Shown here: in pieces, positions 60,585 through 64,000 of the stretch
How positions within the stretch are numbered: the stretch's first letter is position 1
Layout of the letters: the number at the start of each line of letters is the position of its first letter
Assembly: GCA_002422365.1 (NCBI GenBank)
Contig: DIUO01000010.1
Span: 1-64,000, forward strand
Source: Proteobacteria bacterium UBA6156
GTDB taxonomy: Bacteria > Pseudomonadota > Alphaproteobacteria > UBA2136 > UBA6156
DNA length: 64,000 bases
Reading direction: 5' to 3'
Translations under genes and position numbers: made by a program
Notes under the pieces: model-generated
Databases searched by the model: none
What the model was told of the DNA's origin: nothing
The model's input: the letters and a program-made list of their open reading frames with translations, nothing else

Positions 60585-60617
60585 AAAAAAAGCGGGCAGG
60601 GGCCGAAGCCCCTACCC
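60585..60617 (-). terminator. Terminator of the 60624 gene
   Basis: GGGTAGGGGC-TTCG-GCCCCTGCCC with seven T on the minus strand. The + strand of its stem contains GGGCAGGG. Confidence 0.85.
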
Positions 60618-60623
60618 AAGTCG

Positions 60624-60800
60624 TCAACCCGCCCGGACGACGGCGCGGATGCGCCGCCCGTCCTGGTGCAGGAGGTGGGCCCCCTCCAGCAGGAGGAGTC
60701 CGAGCGCGGCCACCAAGGCCGCAAAAATTCCGTCCAGCGGCCATATGGCCGCGGTCAGGAATGCTGCTAAAATCGAGGCGGCAAAAAGGACGTACTTCAT
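60624..60800 (-). CDS. Small two-helix membrane protein (58 residues)
   Basis: It reads MKYVLFAASILAAFLTAAIW, then GIFAALVAALGLLLLEGAHL, then a basic tail (HQDGRRIRAVVRAG). GGGAG lies 9 bases before the ATG at 60800. Own terminator. Unrecognised. Confidence 0.62.
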   Translation of the reverse strand: MKYVLFAASILAAFLTAAIWPLDGIFAALVAALGLLLLEGAHLLHQDGRRIRAVVRAG

Positions 60801-60934
60801 AAGAGTAACTCCCAACCCACGAAAGGCGCACAGCATTCAGGCCACCATTGGCCCGACCAAACGCGTAAAGTGCACCTTTCAGCTAACTCTTTATAACCTA
60901 ACCCACCACCAGGGGGCCTGACACCCTAAATCTT

Positions 60935-61066
60935 CCCCAACAACCCGGCCCCACAGCCCAAGCGGGAAACCGTGCCTTGGGGTCAGGTTTTCCAAAAAAT
61001 CCCATTTTTTGAGAAAACCTCCCACCAGGCACCACCCCTACCCATCTCAAGCACTTCCTGTAAATC
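60935..61066 (+). repeat. Family-2 hairpin repeat, copy f (full length)
   Basis: CCCCAACAACCCGGCCCCAC box, hairpin with GTGCCT/AGGCAC, AGGTTTTC/GAAAACCT, AAAAAAT/ATTTTTT (60972-61032), spacer ACCCCTACCCATC, tail GCACTTCCTGTAAATC (61051-61066). It lies between two minus-strand genes, so its + orientation does not follow the genes here. Confidence 0.8.
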
Positions 61067-61078
61067 AAGGGTTAAAAC

Positions 61079-61396
61079 CTAAAACCCATCTGCAAGTTTC
61101 TTCTCAAGTTCCCACTGTAAGTCGCTCCATGCAGGGTTAAATCCTTCGACCAAAGCCACTTTCCATTCTCGTTTCCACCCTTTTATCTTCTCCTCTCGCA
61201 CCCGCGCCGCCGTATAATCATCCCAAATTTCATAATACACCAAATGCCGCGCCTTATATTTTCTGGCCCATACAGAACCTCCGTCCCTCACCCCCGCGTG
61301 TTGCAAAGCCCGGCCTGGTATATCCCCGCTCATCCCCGTATAAATGGCTCCCTCCCTGGGCCTGCTGCACATCAGGTAAATGCCATAACGCTTCAT
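61079..61396 (-). CDS. GIY-YIG nuclease-superfamily protein (intact)
   Basis: This 105-residue single-domain protein has YGIYLMCSRPREGAIYTGMS (GIY...YTG), RARKYKARHLVYYE-like KYKARHLVYYEIWDD, REEKIKGWKREWKVALVEG and FNPAWSDL. It matches the UPF0213 group. It is a paralogue of the frameshifted gene at 36434. Its stop lies 12 bases from the end of family-2 copy f, and its ATG is adjacent to the radC stop. Confidence 0.88.
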   Translation of the reverse strand: MKRYGIYLMCSRPREGAIYTGMSGDIPGRALQHAGVRDGGSVWARKYKARHLVYYEIWDDYTAARVREEKIKGWKREWKVALVEGFNPAWSDLQWELEKKLADGF

Positions 61397-62074
61397 TTAT
61401 AATTTCCCAGACCCCCGGAAAGAATAGTGATTCTCCGCCCCCACAATCACATGGTCGTGCATTTCCACCCCCAGCGCCGCCGCAGCCTGCACCAGCTGCA
61501 TCGTGAACATCTCATCCGCCGCACTCGGCGTGGGGTTGCCGCTGGGGTGGTTGTGCACCACCAGCACACCTGCGGCGTTCAGCTCCAGCGCGCGCTTTAA
61601 AATCTCGCGCGGGCTGGCGCTCACCTCGTTCAGCGTGCCCGCAAAAAGCATCTCGTCGGCCACCAGCTTCATTGTGTTGTCCACATACAGGGCATGGAAT
61701 TCCTCGCGCCCGCAACTGGCAAACTTGGTGTAAAGGTAATCCATCAGCTCCAGCCGCCCGGCCAGCACGGGCTGGCCCACCAGTTTCTCGCGCCGCACGC
61801 GCAGCGCCAGCTGCTGCACCACTTGTATAAACACCACCGACGACGGCCCCAACCCCTTAATCGCCAGCAACTGCTCCGGCGTGGCGGTCAGCACCCCACT
61901 CAAACTGCCGAATATCCGCAGCAATTCTTTGGCCAGGGGCTTCACGTCGCGGCGGGGGATGGCAAAGGTCAGCGCCAGCTCCAGCAGCTCATAATCGGCC
62001 ACACCGGCCCCTTGCGTGCCGCTAAACCGCGCCTTCAACCTCTCGCGGTGCCCACCGTTACCATGCTCATCCAT
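61397..62074 (-). CDS. radC: RadC-like JAB-domain protein
   Basis: This 225-residue protein has an N-terminal HhH-type region (LLAIKGLGPSSVVFIQ) and a JAMM metalloprotease-like domain with EEFHALYVDN and VVHNHPSGNPTPSAAD. Despite the name, a DNA-repair role is doubtful. The radC-map-sfsA block is common in Alphaproteobacteria. Confidence 0.93.
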   Translation of the reverse strand: MDEHGNGGHRERLKARFSGTQGAGVADYELLELALTFAIPRRDVKPLAKELLRIFGSLSGVLTATPEQLLAIKGLGPSSVVFIQVVQQLALRVRREKLVGQPVLAGRLELMDYLYTKFASCGREEFHALYVDNTMKLVADEMLFAGTLNEVSASPREILKRALELNAAGVLVVHNHPSGNPTPSAADEMFTMQLVQAAAALGVEMHDHVIVGAENHYSFRGSGKL

Positions 62075-62133
62075 TAAGCGCAGCCTATCAGAAACAATCC
62101 ATTCCCCAAGTAAAAAAAGAAGGGCGCAGCCCT

Positions 62134-62160
62134 CCTAATCCCCAATCCCTAACCCCCTAC
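62134..62160. repeat. Period-7 tract between radC and map
   Basis: CTAATCC CCAATCC CTAACCC CCTAC units end at the map stop codon. Confidence 0.55.
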
Positions 62161-62945
62161 ACATAAGGCGGCTGCGTATACCCCATCGGCGAAAGCGTAA
62201 GTATCTCCACCCCATCCTCAGTCACCGCCACACTGTGCTCAAATTGGGCACTTAAACCGCCGTCCGCCGTCTTCACCGTCCAGCCGTCATCTTCGGTAAA
62301 GGTGCGCCAGGTGCCGGTGTTCACCATTGGCTCCACCGTAAAGGTCACGCCTTTACGCAGCAGCGGGGCTTTGGGGTTGTGGGTGGCGTAGTGCAGCACC
62401 ATCGGGTCTTCATGGAAGCGCCTGCCCAGCCCATGCCCGCAATATTCCCGCACTACCCCATAGCCATAGGGGTTGGTGTGGGCTTCAATCGCGTTGCCAA
62501 TCTCATTCAGCGGCAGGCCGCTCTTAATCACGTTTATCCCCGCCATCATCGCTTCATAGGTCACGCGGGTAAGCTTTTTGGCGGTTTCGCTCACATTCCC
62601 CACCCAATACATCCGGCTGGTGTCGCCATAAAAGCCGTCCACAATCACCGTCACGTCAATGTTCAGAATATCGCCGTCGGTCAAAACCGTCTTGGCGTCC
62701 GGTATGCCGTGGCACACCACGTCGTTGATACTGATACAGCTGCCGTGCCGATAGCCCTTATATCCAATGGTCGCGCTTTTCGCGCCGTTCTGAACAATAA
62801 ACGCTTCAATTTTAGCGTTAATATCCAGCGTGTTGGCACCTTCCACCACAAAGGGCGTAATATAATCCAGCACCATCGCCGCCATGCGCCCCGCCGCCCG
62901 CATTTTCTGCAGTTCAACACTGTTTTTAGGCACCATTTTCATCAC
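62157..62945 (-). CDS. map: Methionine aminopeptidase, type I
   Basis: It removes the N-terminal Met from new proteins. The 262-residue protein has metal ligands in LNIDVTVIVDGFYGDTSRMY (two Asp), CGHGLGRRFHEDP (His), FTVEPMVN (Glu) and SAQFEHSVAVTEDG (Glu), and the substrate His in GYRHGSCISIND. Normal length. A start two codons later is equally possible. Confidence 0.96.
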   Translation of the reverse strand: MMKMVPKNSVELQKMRAAGRMAAMVLDYITPFVVEGANTLDINAKIEAFIVQNGAKSATIGYKGYRHGSCISINDVVCHGIPDAKTVLTDGDILNIDVTVIVDGFYGDTSRMYWVGNVSETAKKLTRVTYEAMMAGINVIKSGLPLNEIGNAIEAHTNPYGYGVVREYCGHGLGRRFHEDPMVLHYATHNPKAPLLRKGVTFTVEPMVNTGTWRTFTEDDGWTVKTADGGLSAQFEHSVAVTEDGVEILTLSPMGYTQPPYV

Positions 62946-62999
62946 AAAATCCTAATATCAATCACTTATTCTGCCAACTACCTACTGACAACTCCCCAC

Positions 63000-63689
63000 T
63001 CAAACCACAACCGGCAGTGTCCGGTCAACCGTAATGCCATGCGGGCTTAGGCTGCACCCCAGCGCCACCACCTGCACACCCGCCGCTACCGCCGCCCGCA
63101 GCGCGGTGCCATAGGCCGGGTCTATCTCATCCGCAGGCCGCACTTCGGTGCAATCCGCCCGCTGCACCATATACACCTGCATGGCGCTGCCACCGCGCTC
63201 CACAATCCCCTGCAACTCGCGCAAATGCTTGGCCCCGCGCTCGGTCACGGCGTCCGGGAACAACGCCACGCCCCCCTCTGCCAACGTCACATTCTTCACT
63301 TCAACCCACGTCTCCCCCACCTTCAGGTCAAACCGCGTCTTGGCGTCAAATTTCACCTCCATCCGGGCTTCACCTTCCATACCCGGCACAATACCGGCGG
63401 CAAAAGCCCCAAAAGCCAGCTTATTCGGCAACTGCGTATTAATCCCCACCAGCGTGCCATCCGCCATTTCCAGCATTTCGGCACCAAACAACAACTTCCG
63501 CCCGCTGTCGGCAGGGTAGGGGGTCACCCATACGGCTTTGGCGTCCAGCAACCCGCGCATGCTGCCGGTGTTGGCGCAGTGGGCAATCTGCCCGTCTTGG
63601 CAGCCGTAAATAAAAAACCGCTTCTCGCGCCGCCCAAAATCCCACCGCACCAGCGGCACCTTAAAATCCAATGTAAAAGCCTTGCTCAT
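63000..63689 (-). CDS. sfsA: SfsA family DNA/RNA-nuclease-like protein
   Basis: This 229-residue protein has the N-terminal OB-like part (RREKRFFIYGCQDG, AHCANTGSMRGLL) and C-terminal nuclease-like domain (DLKVGETWVEVKNVTLAEGG, ALFPDAVTERGAKHLREL). Its original description as a sugar-fermentation regulator is weakly supported; the structure suggests a nuclease. ATG at 63689 is preferred over one 5 codons earlier. Confidence 0.94.
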   Translation of the reverse strand: MSKAFTLDFKVPLVRWDFGRREKRFFIYGCQDGQIAHCANTGSMRGLLDAKAVWVTPYPADSGRKLLFGAEMLEMADGTLVGINTQLPNKLAFGAFAAGIVPGMEGEARMEVKFDAKTRFDLKVGETWVEVKNVTLAEGGVALFPDAVTERGAKHLRELQGIVERGGSAMQVYMVQRADCTEVRPADEIDPAYGTALRAAVAAGVQVVALGCSLSPHGITVDRTLPVVV

Positions 63690-63701
63690 AGCCAACCCTA
63701 C

Positions 63702-63740
63702 CACAAAACACTAGACACTAAACACCAAACACGAAACACT
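63702..63740. repeat. Period-7 tract upstream of the exonuclease gene
   Basis: ACTAGAC ACTAAAC ACCAAAC ACGAAAC ACTAGCG units fill the divergent gap between sfsA and the last gene. Confidence 0.7.
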
Positions 63741-63745
63741 AGCGC

Positions 63746-64000
63746 ATGGCCCCCCGCAAACTCCTCGTCTTCGACCTCGAAACCGTGCCCGACATGGCCC
63801 TCGCGCGCCAACTCTGGCCAGAAGAAACCGCAGGTTTGTCCGACCTCGACACCGTCGAATTCATCTACGCGCACCACCGCAAGGCCAGCAGCACGGGGAG
63901 CGACTTCCCCCGCCCATCCTTCCACAAAATCGTCGCCATCGGCTGTTTGTTGGCCGATATCGAATACGAAAACAACACCGAAACCTACCACTTCCGCAAA
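63746..64000 (+). CDS. Predicted 3'-5' exonuclease related to PolB (partial)
   Basis: The first 85 codons are in the window and run off the right edge. LLVFDLETVPDMALARQLW carries the DxE exonuclease motif I. FHKIVAIGCLLADIEYE matches the PolB-like exonuclease family (DNA_pol_B_exo2). The rest must be read from the next window. Confidence 0.8.
   Translation, partial: MAPRKLLVFDLETVPDMALARQLWPEETAGLSDLDTVEFIYAHHRKASSTGSDFPRPSFHKIVAIGCLLADIEYENNTETYHFRK

Noticed and set aside
61079..61396. Homing endonuclease in a self-splicing intron
   Set aside because: The GIY-YIG protein is of the short UPF0213 type, lacks a DNA-binding tail, and no intron structure surrounds it.
23040..63740. Period-7 tracts as CRISPR or as assembly or adapter contamination
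   Set aside because: Units are too short and variable for CRISPR, they differ by locus, and they lie in frame inside conserved genes, which contamination would not do.
13..64000. tRNA, rRNA, CRISPR array, transposase or prophage genes
   Set aside because: No T-loop GGTTCGA-type signatures with matching acceptor stems, no equal-spaced direct repeats with unique spacers, and no transposase or phage structural motifs were seen.

Overview
The window is a GC-rich chromosomal stretch that I read as alphaproteobacterial. The evidence is gene order and content: bamA-skp-lpxD-fabZ-lpxA-lpxI-lpxB with LpxI (not LpxH) as the UDP-diacylglucosamine hydrolase, maf next to an RNase E/G gene, nuoA-N followed by birA and an RNase J gene, zapA next to a 5-formyl-THF cyclo-ligase gene, and a radC-map-sfsA block. 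I cannot place it to genus. No tRNA, rRNA, CRISPR array or transposase gene was seen.

Layout. 1-5.3 kb: end of bamA, the periplasmic chaperone skp and the lipid A pathway. 5.4-12.1 kb: two GGDEF-fold proteins (one active-looking, one degenerate), a stand-alone RnfB-like ferredoxin, a two-domain dCTP deaminase, Maf, an RNase G-like protein and a putative acetyltransferase. 12.5-19.1 kb (mostly minus): a large O-antigen ligase/polymerase-like protein with a helical-repeat tail, a glycine-rich-domain-like protein behind a spaced operator array, an HTH-methyltransferase fusion, a DUF1223 protein and an MscS channel. 19.3-21.5 kb: a ZapE-like ATPase and an ATP-grasp protein. 21.6-45.6 kb: complete complex I (nuoA-N), broken up by about 19 non-nuo genes on the same strand: three MazG-type pyrophosphohydrolases, NUDIX, GNATs, peptidases, CutA, secreted proteins and small unknowns. 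45.7-48.8 kb: birA and the RNase J gene. 48.9-52.9 kb: small, individually terminated minus-strand genes around rplM-rpsI. 53-57.8 kb: coiled-coil membrane protein, bactofilin, gamma-carbonic anhydrase, a repeat protein behind a long folded leader, a divergent phosphoglycerate kinase, zapA. 57.8-64 kb: cyclo-ligase, a small TM protein, a fused dipeptide-type ABC ATPase, GIY-YIG, radC, map, sfsA and a truncated PolB-like exonuclease.

Non-coding structure is the striking part. (1) Nine copies of an ~85-bp hairpin element, all in + orientation just after the stop codons of + genes (two of them in tandem), show compensatory stem changes. (2) A second family of long hairpins ends in a conserved tail close to GCACTTCCTGTAAATC. 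(3) Degenerate 7-bp tandem tracts occur between genes and inside genes, where they encode linkers and protein ends. (4) The octamer GGGCAGGG, which fits the E. coli KOPS pattern GGGNAGGG, was found 22 times on + and once on -, independent of gene orientation. (5) Many genes start right after C-runs without a Shine-Dalgarno, while the small accessory genes have strong ones. The hairpin families, the 7-mer tracts and the cargo-loaded nuo operon are the best candidates for something undescribed.
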